Positions 15,723 through 23,868 of a stretch of DNA of 64,000 nt are shown in pieces (position 1 is the first letter of the stretch; each line of letters begins with the position of its first letter). This DNA is from Pseudomonas sp. GM48 (lineage in GTDB: Bacteria; Pseudomonadota; Gammaproteobacteria; Pseudomonadales; Pseudomonadaceae). The notes under the pieces were generated by a model. The model had not been told where the DNA came from. It did not search any database and saw only the letters and a list, made by a program, of their open reading frames with translations. A program made the position numbers and the translations under genes. The DNA lies in assembly GCF_000282335.1 (NCBI RefSeq), contig NZ_AKJM01000112.1:78804-142803 (forward strand), read 5' to 3'.

Positions 15723-17405
15723 TCAGCGCACGCGCACGTAAGTACCGGGTGCTGCCTCCATCGGTGGGTAGTTCTGGTTGCCGAGCGCCATGTGGGTGTC
15801 CTTCTGCGCACCGGAGCGTTCCTGAATCCAGCTCAGCCATTGGGTCCACCAACTGCCGTCGACACGCTTGGCATCGTAGTACCAGGCACGGGGGTCGCTG
15901 CTCAGTTTGCCGTTCTCGACGTAGTTGGCTTTCGGGTTGCTCGGTGGGTTGAGAATGCTCTGCACATGACCGCTGTTGGACAGCACGAAGCGCCGTTCGC
16001 CACCGAGCAGCAGCGTCGAGCGATACACCGCATCCCACGGCGTGATGTGATCGTTGATGCCGGCGACGCTGAAGCTGTCGACGGTGACTTTCTGCAAATC
16101 GATCGGCGTGCCACACACTTCCAGTCCGCCCGGGTGGGTCAGCGGGTTGTGCTTGAAGAAGTCCAGCAGGTCGCCATGCAGGGCGGCCGGCAGGCGCGTG
16201 TTGTCGTTGTTCCAGTAGAGGATGTCGAACGCCGGTGGCTCCTTGCCCAACAGGTAGTTGTTGACGAAGTAGCTCCAGATCAAATCGTTGGGGCGCATCC
16301 AGGCGAAGACCTTGGCCATGTCGCGGCCGTCCAGTACACCCCGCTGATAGGAGCGGCGCTTGGCGGCCTCGAGGGTCTGTTCGTCGGCGAACAGTGTGGC
16401 CGGACTGTCCAGCTCGCTGTCGAGCAGGCTCACCAGATAAGTCGCGCTGGACACCCTGCGCAACTGCCGCTTGGCCTGCAAATGACCCTGCAGCGCGGCA
16501 ATGGTCAGCCCGCCGGCGCAAGCGCCCATCAGGTTGACCTCGCGTGCGCCGGTGATCGCCCGGCACACATTCATGGCCTCTTCCACGGCTTCCACGTAGG
16601 TCGAGAGCCCCCATTCGCGGTGACGCACATCGGGGTTGCGCCAACTGATCACGAAGGTTTGCAGGCCGTTTTTCAGGGCGTACTGGACGAAACTGTTGTG
16701 GGGGCTCAGATCGAAAATGTAGTACTTGTTGATTTGCGGCGGTACCACCAGTAGGGGCTTGGAATACTGCTTTTCGCTCATCGGCTTGTACTGGATCAAC
16801 TCCAGCAGCTCGTTGCGAAACACCACGGCACCGGTGGTGGTGGCGACCGTCTTGCCAACCTCGAACGCTTGCTTGGTGACTTGTCGGGGCAGGCCATCGT
16901 TGTGCAGCAGATCGTCCACCAAATGGCCAATGCCACGCACCAGGCTGTTGCCACCGGAATTGAACAGTTCCTTGACCGCCAGTGGATTGAGCAGGGTGTT
17001 GGATGGCGATACGGCGTCGTTGAGCAAGGCGAAAGCGAAGTGGGCGCGGGCGCGGTCGTCCGGGCTCATGTTGCTCTCGTCGATCCAGCTTTTGACCTGT
17101 TTCTGCCAACTCAGATAGGCCTGCAGGCTACGGCGATAAAACGGGTTGAGGCTCCACGCCGGGTCGGCGAAGCGAGCGTCTTGCGGGTTGGTCGGGTGCA
17201 GGGTTTCACCCAGCAGCACACGGCCAAGCTGACCGCCGAGTTTAAGGGCATGCCGGGCGCTGTGCAGTGGATTGCGCAAGCCATGGGCGGCCACACTGCG
17301 CAGGGTCGACAACAGATCCCGGCCGCGCAGGCCGGTAATCGCACTCTGTGCATTGATGAACGCGGCGGGAGTCGGTAAGGAATCCCTCGCTGGTTTCTCG
17401 CGCAT
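15723..17405 (-). CDS. phaC2: Class II poly(R)-hydroxyalkanoic acid synthase 2
   Basis: PHA synthase of 560 aa that polymerises (R)-3-hydroxyacyl-CoA of medium chain length at the granule surface. It has an alpha/beta-hydrolase core with the PHA-synthase lipase-like box GACAGG containing the nucleophile Cys296; Asp452 (NDHITPW) and His480 (NSGHVQS) complete the triad, at the positions known for Pseudomonas class II enzymes. It is paralogous to PhaC1 in the same operon but clearly diverged, so the duplication is old. It lies about 115 bp downstream of phaZ. Confidence 0.96.
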   Translation of the reverse strand: MREKPARDSLPTPAAFINAQSAITGLRGRDLLSTLRSVAAHGLRNPLHSARHALKLGGQLGRVLLGETLHPTNPQDARFADPAWSLNPFYRRSLQAYLSWQKQVKSWIDESNMSPDDRARAHFAFALLNDAVSPSNTLLNPLAVKELFNSGGNSLVRGIGHLVDDLLHNDGLPRQVTKQAFEVGKTVATTTGAVVFRNELLELIQYKPMSEKQYSKPLLVVPPQINKYYIFDLSPHNSFVQYALKNGLQTFVISWRNPDVRHREWGLSTYVEAVEEAMNVCRAITGAREVNLMGACAGGLTIAALQGHLQAKRQLRRVSSATYLVSLLDSELDSPATLFADEQTLEAAKRRSYQRGVLDGRDMAKVFAWMRPNDLIWSYFVNNYLLGKEPPAFDILYWNNDNTRLPAALHGDLLDFFKHNPLTHPGGLEVCGTPIDLQKVTVDSFSVAGINDHITPWDAVYRSTLLLGGERRFVLSNSGHVQSILNPPSNPKANYVENGKLSSDPRAWYYDAKRVDGSWWTQWLSWIQERSGAQKDTHMALGNQNYPPMEAAPGTYVRVR

Positions 17406-17520
17406 GAGTCAACACTCCTTCGTCTTCAGGCTAAAAACAAACATACCGAACCAGAACACCATAGACGCTGTAACGGGTTGTTGCGCGGCGTGGCGTCCTG
17501 CCAACCGCTGATGCAGCTGT

Positions 17521-18375
17521 TTAGCCGCCCAATGGCGCCGGACGCGGATGCATCACCGCGCGTTGGCGCTCCTCTTCCAGGAATTTCATGATGATCGGGG
17601 CCACCGCTTCGGCCCGGGTGATCAAGAACAAATGCCCGTCATCGATGATGTGCAACTGGGTGTTGGGAATCCGCCAGGCCAGCAAGCGCATGTTGATCAA
17701 CGGGATCAGCGGATCGTCATCGCCGGCCAGTACCAGGGTCGGCTGGCGGATCTTGTGCAGCCAGTGAATGCTGGTCCAGCCGAGGCCGGCGAACAACTGC
17801 CAGTAGTAACCGAGCTTGCCCGCTGAACGCACCTTGGCCGCATGGCTCGCGGCCAGCGTCGGGTCGCGACGGAACGAGCCACCGTAGATCATTGGCGCAA
17901 TGCGGATCACGTGGGATGGCTGGATGTAACGCCGAGGGCTGGCCATCATCCACAACACTTTCGGTTTGCCCGGCACCATCACCGCACCCGCTGCCGTCGC
18001 CGCCAGCACGAGTTTCTTGCAGCGTTCCGGATAGTCGTAAGCGAACTGCTGGGCCAGGGCGCCACCCCAGGACACGCCGATGACGTTGACCTGCCCGTAG
18101 TCGAGATAGTCGAGCATCCGCGCCGTGAGTTTCGCCAGCCCCGGAAAACGATATGGCCGGTTCGGCGTCGACGAACCACCGACACCGGGTACGTCGAAGC
18201 AGATGACTTCCAGGTCCGGATCCAGCGCCGCGACGAACGGGAACACCAGCTCCAGGTTGGCGCCGATGCCGTTGAAAATCAGCAGGGGCGTCAAGTGAGG
18301 CTTGCCGGGGCGTACCGCCGTGCGGAGCGTCTGGCCATCCAGGTCGACGGTACGAAAAATGAAGGGTTGCGGCAT
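17521..18375 (-). CDS. phaZ: Intracellular medium-chain-length PHA depolymerase
   Basis: Granule-bound alpha/beta-hydrolase of 284 aa that releases (R)-3-hydroxyalkanoic acids from stored PHA. The serine hydrolase triad is visible: Ser102 in GVSWGG, Asp221 in AGDDDPLIP and His248 in DDGHLF, matching the P. putida enzyme. The PMIYGGSFRRDP lid segment is typical. It lies between the two synthases, so making and breaking the polymer are encoded together. A REPIN separates it from phaC1 upstream. Confidence 0.96.
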   Translation of the reverse strand: MPQPFIFRTVDLDGQTLRTAVRPGKPHLTPLLIFNGIGANLELVFPFVAALDPDLEVICFDVPGVGGSSTPNRPYRFPGLAKLTARMLDYLDYGQVNVIGVSWGGALAQQFAYDYPERCKKLVLAATAAGAVMVPGKPKVLWMMASPRRYIQPSHVIRIAPMIYGGSFRRDPTLAASHAAKVRSAGKLGYYWQLFAGLGWTSIHWLHKIRQPTLVLAGDDDPLIPLINMRLLAWRIPNTQLHIIDDGHLFLITRAEAVAPIIMKFLEEERQRAVMHPRPAPLGG

Positions 18376-18422
18376 GCTTCAGGCCCTGTGGGTCGCTCTC
18401 TTGAATTCTTCCTCGACTCCCA

Positions 18423-18512
18423 TGTGGGAGCGGGCTTGCTCGCGAAAGCGGTCGATCATTGAACAATGACGTCGACTGACACGACGCCTTCGCGAGCAAG
18501 CCCGCTCCCACA
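18423..18512. repeat. REP pair (REPIN), about 90 bp, inside the pha operon
   Basis: GTGGGAGCGGGCTTGCTCGC arms with GTGGGAG ends outermost, between phaC1 and phaZ. As RNA it would form a strong hairpin at the 3' end of the phaC1 reading frame. Confidence 0.93.
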
Positions 18513-18533
18513 AGGGGGGGCGAGGTGTGTCAG

Positions 18534-20213
18534 TTACCGCTCATGCACGTAAGTGCCCGGTGCGGCTTCCCCCTCCGGGTAGGCCTTGTTGCCGAGTTTC
18601 GTCGGTGCTTTTTTCAGGTTGCCCGAACGCTGCGCCTGCCAGGCCTGCCAGTGCAGCCACCAGGAGTCGGCGTGTTTGGTCGACTCTTCTTGCCAGTCAT
18701 CGGCATTGGCAGTCATTTCGGTGCTGGTCATGTACCGCGACTTCGGATTGCCCGGCGGGTTCAGAATGCTCTGGATATGCCCGCTGGTGGACAGCACGAA
18801 CTCAACGTTGCCGCCGAACAGTTGCGCCGATTTGTAGCAGGAGCGCCACGGAGTGATGTGATCGTTGGTACCGGCCAGCGAGAAGATGTCGGCGGTGACC
18901 TTCTTCAGGTCAATCGGCGTGCCGCACACTTCCAGTGCATCGGCACGGGTCAACGGGTTACTTTTGAACATCTCGATCAGGTCGCCATGGAACGCGGCGG
19001 GCAACCGGGTGGTGTCGTTGTTCCAGAACAGAATGTCGAATACCGGCGGCTCGTTACCCAACAGGTAGTTGTTGACCCAGTAGTTCCAGATCAGGTCGTT
19101 GGGACGCATCCAGGCGAAGACTTTCGCCATGTCGCGGCCTTCGAGGACGCCGGCCTGGTAGGAATGGCGCTTGGCGGCTTCGAGGGTTTGCTCGTCGACG
19201 AACAGGGCCACGTCGCTGTCCAGGGTGGTGTCGAGCACGCTGACCAGCAGGGTCAGGGCGTTGACCTTGTTCTCGCCGATTGCCGCGTAGTGACCCAGCA
19301 GCGCGGTGCAGGTGATGCCGCCGGAGCAGGCTCCGAGCATGTTCACGTCTTTGCTGCCGGTGATTGCGGTGACCACATCAACCGCTTCCTTGAGCGCCTC
19401 GATGTAGGTCGACAGGCCCCACTCGCGCTGCTCCTTGGTCGGGTTGCGCCAGCTGACGATGAAGGTCTGCACGTTGTTGCGCAGGCAGAACCGCGCCAGG
19501 CTTTTTTCCGGACTCAGGTCGAAAACGTAGAACTTGTTGATTTGCGGCGGCACCACCAACAGTGGGCGCTCATGCACCTGCTCGGTGATCGGCTTGTACT
19601 GGATCAGCTCCAGCACGTCGTTGCGAAAGACCACTGCACCCTCGGTCACACCCAGGGTCTTGCCGACCTCGAATGCGCCCATGTTGACCTGGCTCGGCAT
19701 GCCGCCGTTGTGCACCAGGTCCTTGGCCAGGTGCGAGAGGCCATCAAGCAGGCTTTTACCGCCGGTTTCGAAGAAGCGCTTGACCGCCGCCGGGTTGGCC
19801 GCCGTGTTGGTCGGGGCGAAAGCTTCGGTCATGAGGTTGATCACGAAATGCCCGCGGCTGACGTCCTTGGGCGGCAGGTTGCTGTCGCCGATCCAGTCGT
19901 GGAGTTCCTTGCGCCACGCCAGGTAGGTTTGCAGATAACGTTTGTAGAGCGGGTTCTGGCTCCAGGCCGGATCCGCGAAGCGACGGTCATCGCTGGTCGG
20001 TTGCAGTTCGGATTTGCCAAGCAGCACGTTCTTGAGTTCAAGGCCGAAATGAGCGACATGCCTGGCGCTGTGAATCGGTTGTTTGATGGCCTGCCTGAGC
20101 ACCATTCGAGCAGAAGCCAGTAGATCCTTGCCACGCAGCCCAACGACAGGATTCAGCCCCAAGGTGTTTTCCGAAGCTTGATTCTTCAAGTCATCGTTAT
20201 TCTTGTTACTCAT
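18534..20213 (-). CDS. phaC1: Class II poly(R)-hydroxyalkanoic acid synthase 1
   Basis: First gene of the phaC1-phaZ-phaC2-phaD operon; a PHA synthase of 559 aa for medium-chain-length 3-hydroxyacyl-CoA. The nucleophile cysteine is in GACSGG (Cys296 by count), with the catalytic Asp in TNDHITPW and His in TSGHIQS. The motif WRNPTKEQREWGLSTYIEAL is characteristic of the family. Compared with PhaC2 it has one residue less near residue 310 and a different N-terminus. Promoter and operator candidates lie within about 140 bp upstream. Confidence 0.97.
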   Translation of the reverse strand: MSNKNNDDLKNQASENTLGLNPVVGLRGKDLLASARMVLRQAIKQPIHSARHVAHFGLELKNVLLGKSELQPTSDDRRFADPAWSQNPLYKRYLQTYLAWRKELHDWIGDSNLPPKDVSRGHFVINLMTEAFAPTNTAANPAAVKRFFETGGKSLLDGLSHLAKDLVHNGGMPSQVNMGAFEVGKTLGVTEGAVVFRNDVLELIQYKPITEQVHERPLLVVPPQINKFYVFDLSPEKSLARFCLRNNVQTFIVSWRNPTKEQREWGLSTYIEALKEAVDVVTAITGSKDVNMLGACSGGITCTALLGHYAAIGENKVNALTLLVSVLDTTLDSDVALFVDEQTLEAAKRHSYQAGVLEGRDMAKVFAWMRPNDLIWNYWVNNYLLGNEPPVFDILFWNNDTTRLPAAFHGDLIEMFKSNPLTRADALEVCGTPIDLKKVTADIFSLAGTNDHITPWRSCYKSAQLFGGNVEFVLSTSGHIQSILNPPGNPKSRYMTSTEMTANADDWQEESTKHADSWWLHWQAWQAQRSGNLKKAPTKLGNKAYPEGEAAPGTYVHER

Positions 20214-20314
20214 CTACGACGCTCCATTGTCCTGAGACGAGTACCGGGTTCTGCTGTGTAGTCACACAGTCAGTGCCTGGTACTACTGCTCGGGTGACCG
20301 TTAATACTGCATCG

Positions 20315-20331
20315 CTGCATTTTCAATGCAG
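20315..20331 (-). promoter_or_regulatory. Inverted repeat near the phaC1 transcription start (operator candidate)
   Basis: Perfect CTGCATT-N3-AATGCAG palindrome, about 100 bp before the phaC1 ATG. Two further TGCA half-sites flank it (20308 and 20339), giving four in 35 bp. It lies just downstream of the -24/-12 element. Possible site for PhaD or another pha regulator; the binder is unknown. Confidence 0.45.
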
Positions 20332-20338
20332 AGAGCAC

Positions 20339-20354
20339 TGCAGGGAACTTGCCA
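20339..20354 (-). promoter_or_regulatory. Candidate sigma54 (RpoN) promoter for phaC1
   Basis: On the minus strand TGGCAAGTTCCCTGCA matches TGGCAC-N5-TTGCA at 9 of 11 defined positions, with the essential GG and GC exactly 10 nt apart. A -24/-12 element upstream of phaC1 has been described in P. aeruginosa, so this is expected biology, but no activator site was identified here. Confidence 0.5.
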
Positions 20355-20471
20355 GTTCCATTGGTTACCCGAGTTTAATTTTTTTCGCAAGCAGGCCAGT
20401 CGGCGGCCCTGAAGCGGAGCATTCAAACAGATGAAATTAGAAAATGCCCTCTAAAGAGCAAGAGGCTCAGA

Positions 20472-20849
20472 CTAGAGCATCAGCTTGACGACAGATTCGT
20501 TCGGGTCGCGGGTTTTTCCGGCGGCTTTGAGCTCGGCCAGATAATCGTCCCAGAGTGCGTCATAACGTCGCCCCAGTTCGTAGAGGTATTCCCAGGTGAA
20601 CAGGCCGCTGTCGTGGCCATCGTCGAAGGTCAGTTTCAGTGCGTACTGACCGGCCGGTTCTACCTTGGTCAGGCCTACGTTGATCTTGCCAAATTGCAGG
20701 ATGGGTTTGCCGTGGCCCTGGACCTCGGCGGAAGGAGAGTGCACGCGCAGGAACTCGGCGGGCAGGGTGTATTCCTCGCCGGACGCGTATTTCAGCGACA
20801 GGGTTTTCGAGGCTTTGTGCAGCTTGATGTCGGTGGGGAGTTGGGTCAT
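20472..20849 (-). CDS. DUF971 domain protein (gamma-butyrobetaine hydroxylase-like N-terminal domain)
   Basis: Small soluble protein of 125 aa made up of the DUF971 domain. Family features are LSLKYASGEEYTLPAEFLRVHSPSAEVQGHG, then GLTKVEPAGQYALKLTFDDGHDSGLFTW-like pattern and YLYELGRRYD. In longer proteins the same domain precedes 2-oxoglutarate dioxygenases, and stand-alone copies are sometimes linked to iron-sulfur protein maturation. No enzymatic function can be assigned to this one. It lies alone on the minus strand between the phaC1 promoter region and a REPIN. Confidence 0.85.
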   Translation of the reverse strand: MTQLPTDIKLHKASKTLSLKYASGEEYTLPAEFLRVHSPSAEVQGHGKPILQFGKINVGLTKVEPAGQYALKLTFDDGHDSGLFTWEYLYELGRRYDALWDDYLAELKAAGKTRDPNESVVKLML

Positions 20850-20887
20850 GAGTGGATGTCCGATTGTGTGTGGGACCCCGATTCAAA

Positions 20888-20977
20888 TGTGGGAGCGGGC
20901 TTGCTCGCGAAGGGGCCTTAACATTCAACAGTGATGTCGATTGTCAGACCGCTTTCGCGAGCAAGCCCGCTCCCACA
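20888..20977. repeat. REP pair (REPIN), about 90 bp
   Basis: GTGGGAGCGGGCTTGCTCGC arms with GTGGGAG ends outermost, in the gap between hslU and the DUF971 gene. Confidence 0.93.
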
Positions 20978-21003
20978 GGGTCCGTCATCGCTGTAAGTAT
21001 GGC

Positions 21004-22341
21004 TTACAGGATATAACGGGACAGGTCTTCGTTCTGCGCCAATTCGCCCAGGTGGCTGTTGACGTAGTCGGCGTCGATCAGGATCACCTTGTCGTCATGG
21101 GCGCTGGCCAGGTCGCCGGCGCTGAACGACACCTCTTCGAGCAGGCGCTCGAGCAGGGTGTGCAGGCGACGGGCACCGATGTTTTCGGTTTTCTCGTTGA
21201 CCTGCCAGGCGATCTCCGCGATGCGCTTGATGCCGCTCGGCTGGAACTCGATGCCCAGGCCTTCGGTTTTCAACAGGGCGCAATATTGCTCGGTAAGCGA
21301 GGCGTGCGGTTCGCTGAGGATGCGTTCGAAGTCCTCCGGCGAAAGGGCCTTGAGTTCGACTCGGATCGGCAGACGGCCTTGCAGCTCGGGCACCAGATCG
21401 CTCGGCTTGCTCAGGTGGAAGGCACCAGAAGCAATGAACAGGATGTGGTCAGTCTTGACCATGCCCAGTTTGGTGTTGACGGTGCAGCCTTCAATCAGCG
21501 GCAGCAAGTCACGCTGTACACCTTCGCGAGATACATCGACGCCACCGGAATTGCCACGCTTGGCGACCTTGTCGATTTCGTCGATGAACACGATGCCGTG
21601 CTGCTCGACCGCTTCCAGGGCCTTGGCCTTCAACTCTTCATCGTTGACCAGGCGACTGGCTTCTTCGTCGCGCACCAGTTTCAGCGCTTCCTTGACCTTG
21701 AGCTTGCGGCTCTTGCGCTTGCCCTTGCCCATGTTGGCGAACAGGCTTTGCAGCTGGTTGGTCATTTCTTCCATGCCCGGTGGCGCGGAGATATCGACGC
21801 CGGCCATTTCGGCGACTTCGATTTCGATCTCCTTGTCATCCAGCTGGCCTTCGCGCAGGCGCTTGCGGAACAGCTGGCGGGTGTTGGAATCGGCAGTCGG
21901 GGCATCGTCGCTGCTGAAGCCCATGCGTGCCGGTGGCAGCAGGGCATCGAGGATGCGCTCTTCGGCGGCGTCTTCGGCGCGGTGGCGAACCTTGACGATT
22001 TCCTGTTCGCGCAGCAGCTTGATCGCGGCGTCGGCCAGGTCACGAATGATCGATTCGACATCGCGGCCGACATAGCCGACTTCGGTGAACTTGGTCGCTT
22101 CGACCTTGATGAACGGCGCATTGGCCAGTTTGGCCAGGCGACGGGCGATCTCGGTTTTACCGACACCGGTCGGGCCGATCATCAGGATGTTCTTTGGCGT
22201 TACTTCAACGCGCAGCTCTTCAGGCAGCTGCATGCGGCGCCAGCGGTTGCGCAGGGCAATGGCGACGGCGCGCTTGGCATCGTCCTGGCCGATGATGTGG
22301 CGGTTGAGTTCGTGGACGATTTCGCGGGGAGTCATGGACAT
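21004..22341 (-). CDS. hslU: ATP-dependent protease ATPase subunit HslU
   Basis: AAA+ unfoldase of 445 aa that feeds substrates to the HslV peptidase chamber under heat and protein-folding stress. Starts MSMTPREIVHELNRHIIGQ, the family hallmark. Walker A GPTGVGKT is at residues 56-63 and Walker B IVFIDEIDKV near residue 250; the intermediate I-domain and the sensor-2 region (GARRLHTLLE) are present. A second in-frame ATG two codons in is an alternative start. It lies 54 bp after hslV in the same heat-shock operon. Confidence 0.97.
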   Translation of the reverse strand: MSMTPREIVHELNRHIIGQDDAKRAVAIALRNRWRRMQLPEELRVEVTPKNILMIGPTGVGKTEIARRLAKLANAPFIKVEATKFTEVGYVGRDVESIIRDLADAAIKLLREQEIVKVRHRAEDAAEERILDALLPPARMGFSSDDAPTADSNTRQLFRKRLREGQLDDKEIEIEVAEMAGVDISAPPGMEEMTNQLQSLFANMGKGKRKSRKLKVKEALKLVRDEEASRLVNDEELKAKALEAVEQHGIVFIDEIDKVAKRGNSGGVDVSREGVQRDLLPLIEGCTVNTKLGMVKTDHILFIASGAFHLSKPSDLVPELQGRLPIRVELKALSPEDFERILSEPHASLTEQYCALLKTEGLGIEFQPSGIKRIAEIAWQVNEKTENIGARRLHTLLERLLEEVSFSAGDLASAHDDKVILIDADYVNSHLGELAQNEDLSRYIL

Positions 22342-22395
22342 AATATTCAGTGGACCTCAAGCAAGAATGAGCCGTGGTGCGATGGCTGCACGGGC

Positions 22396-22926
22396 TTACT
22401 CGGCGCAGTCCTGCTCCTCAATGGTCTGGGTGTGGTTGGTGAATACACAGATGTCGCCGGCGATACCGAGGGCGGTTTCGACGATTTCCCGGGCCGACAG
22501 ATCGGTCTTTTTCAGCAGTGCGCTGGCGGCGGCCTGGGCGTAGGCGCCACCGGAACCCATGGCGATCAGGCCGTCTTCCGGTTCAACCACATCGCCGTTG
22601 CCGGTGATGATCAGGGACGCATCTTTGTTGGCGACCGCGAGCATCGCTTCGAGGCGGCTCAGGGAGCGGTCGGTGCGCCATTCTTTGGCGAGTTCGACGG
22701 CGGCGCGAACCAGGTGGCCCTGATGCTTTTCAAGCTGGCCTTCGAAGCGTTCGAAGAGGGTAAAGGCGTCAGCGGTGGCGCCGGCAAAACCGGCGATGAC
22801 CTGGCCGTGGTACAGGCGACGAACTTTTTTCGCGTTGCCTTTCATCACGGTATTACCAAGGGAAACCTGGCCGTCGCCGCCCATGACGACTTTGCCGTGG
22901 CGGCGAACTGAAACGATGGTGGTCAA
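22396..22926 (-). CDS. hslV: ATP-dependent protease peptidase subunit HslV
   Basis: Proteasome-beta-like N-terminal threonine peptidase of 176 aa. After loss of the initiator residue the chain begins TTIVSVRRHGKVVMGGDGQ, where the first Thr is the nucleophile. Translation must start at TTG 22926: this exposes the Thr, gives the family length, and has GGAGA upstream. The ATG at 22974 that would give a longer protein lies inside the -10 element of the heat-shock promoter, so it is not in the mRNA. It assembles as a double ring with HslU. Confidence 0.95.
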   Translation of the reverse strand: MTTIVSVRRHGKVVMGGDGQVSLGNTVMKGNAKKVRRLYHGQVIAGFAGATADAFTLFERFEGQLEKHQGHLVRAAVELAKEWRTDRSLSRLEAMLAVANKDASLIITGNGDVVEPEDGLIAMGSGGAYAQAAASALLKKTDLSAREIVETALGIAGDICVFTNHTQTIEEQDCAE

Positions 22927-22970
22927 GGGAAGAGTCTCCACGCAGCGGGGCGAAAATGCCTTATGCCCAT

Positions 22971-23000
22971 TCATATGGGGGTGGTGGAGTGGATTTCAAC
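22971..23000 (-). promoter_or_regulatory. Sigma32 heat-shock promoter of hslVU
   Basis: On the minus strand GTTGAAA, 13 nt, then CCCCATATGA; the RpoH consensus is CTTGAAA-N13-17-CCCCATNTA. The match is 6 of 7 and nearly complete in the second box. It is about 45 bp before the TTG start of hslV. Confidence 0.85.
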
Positions 23001-23065
23001 TGTAAGGCGAGAGAGGGGACGAGTGGTGTGAGCCAGATGGGGGTGGTGGCGTTTGCCGGGGCCCC

Positions 23066-23129
23066 TTCGCGAGCAAGCCCGCTCCCACATTGGATTGCGG
23101 TCGAATGTGGGAGCGGGCTTGCTCGCGAA
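23066..23129. repeat. REP pair (REPIN), short 64-bp form
   Basis: Two inverted GTGGGAGCGGGCTTGCTCGC arms with TTCGCGA ends outermost and only about 16 bp between them. It lies between hslV and the SPOR-domain gene. Confidence 0.93.
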
Positions 23130-23159
23130 GAACGATGACGCGGTGCCTGTGGCAGTCGA

Positions 23160-23867
23160 TCAGCGGCTCTGGCGTTGTTGTAACAGCAAGTTGCTGAAGC
23201 CTGCGCCGGCCAGTTGTTTCTGGGCGGTGGTCAGTTGTTCACGGTTGCTGAACGGACCGACCAGCACCCGATACCAGGTTTCGTCCTTCACCGTGCCGGA
23301 CTCAACTGCCACAGCCTGGCCCAGCAAGATGATCTGCGCCCGAACCTTGTCTGCGTCAGCCTCCTTGCGGAACGAACCGGCTTGCAGGAAGAACCTGGTT
23401 ACTGGCGCCGCTTTGACCGGCGGCGCTGGCGGAGGCGTGATCCCGGCCAGGGCTGCCTGGGCGCGAGCCGTGTCGATCTTCGCCGCTTCGGCCGGCGTGA
23501 CCGGTGTCGTCGGAATGGCCGGCACTTGCGGCGTCGGCAGGGTTTTTTCCGGCACGGCATCGGGCGGCACGATGACTTCCGACTCTGGCAGCAAGGTGTA
23601 GAAGTCGTACTTCGGTTTCACCGGTTGCGTCGGGCTCGGCGGGGTCTTGTTGGCCTCGGCGATCTTGCCGGCTTTCTGCTGTTGCTCGACCTTTTCACGC
23701 TTGACCGTGTCGCTGCCCTTGCCCGGCTCCAGTTTCATCAGGAACACGATGAAGGCGCCGACCGTCAGGCCAATCGCCATCCACAACCAACCCGGGATCG
23801 GTTGCTTTGCAGGAGCTTGGTAACGGCTGGCGCCACGTTTGGGTGCAGGTTTTTTCTTGGCAGCCAA
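23160..23867 (-). CDS. SPOR-domain cell-division protein (FtsN-like)
   Basis: Bitopic inner-membrane protein of 235 aa. Basic cytoplasmic tail (MAAKKKPAPKRGASRYQ), one membrane span at about residues 25-44, a Pro/Thr-rich periplasmic linker, and a C-terminal SPOR domain (FFLQAGSFRKEADADKVRAQ to the end) that binds denuded septal peptidoglycan. The architecture is that of FtsN, and the gene starts one base after the argS stop, the usual argS-ftsN-hslVU neighbourhood. FtsN is the likely identity, but the short essential FtsN motif was not checked, so no symbol is given. Confidence 0.88.
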   Translation of the reverse strand: MAAKKKPAPKRGASRYQAPAKQPIPGWLWMAIGLTVGAFIVFLMKLEPGKGSDTVKREKVEQQQKAGKIAEANKTPPSPTQPVKPKYDFYTLLPESEVIVPPDAVPEKTLPTPQVPAIPTTPVTPAEAAKIDTARAQAALAGITPPPAPPVKAAPVTRFFLQAGSFRKEADADKVRAQIILLGQAVAVESGTVKDETWYRVLVGPFSNREQLTTAQKQLAGAGFSNLLLQQRQSR

Positions 23868-23868
23868 C

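Noticed and set aside
15673..17109. 478-codon frame overlapping phaC2 on the same strand
   Set aside because: A shifted frame of phaC2 rich in Arg, Gly and Pro; the phaC2 frame has all catalytic residues.
15723..20213. phaC1 and phaC2 as a recent tandem duplication
   Set aside because: The two synthases differ along their whole length and the pair with phaZ between is standard in mcl-PHA pseudomonads, so the duplication is ancient.
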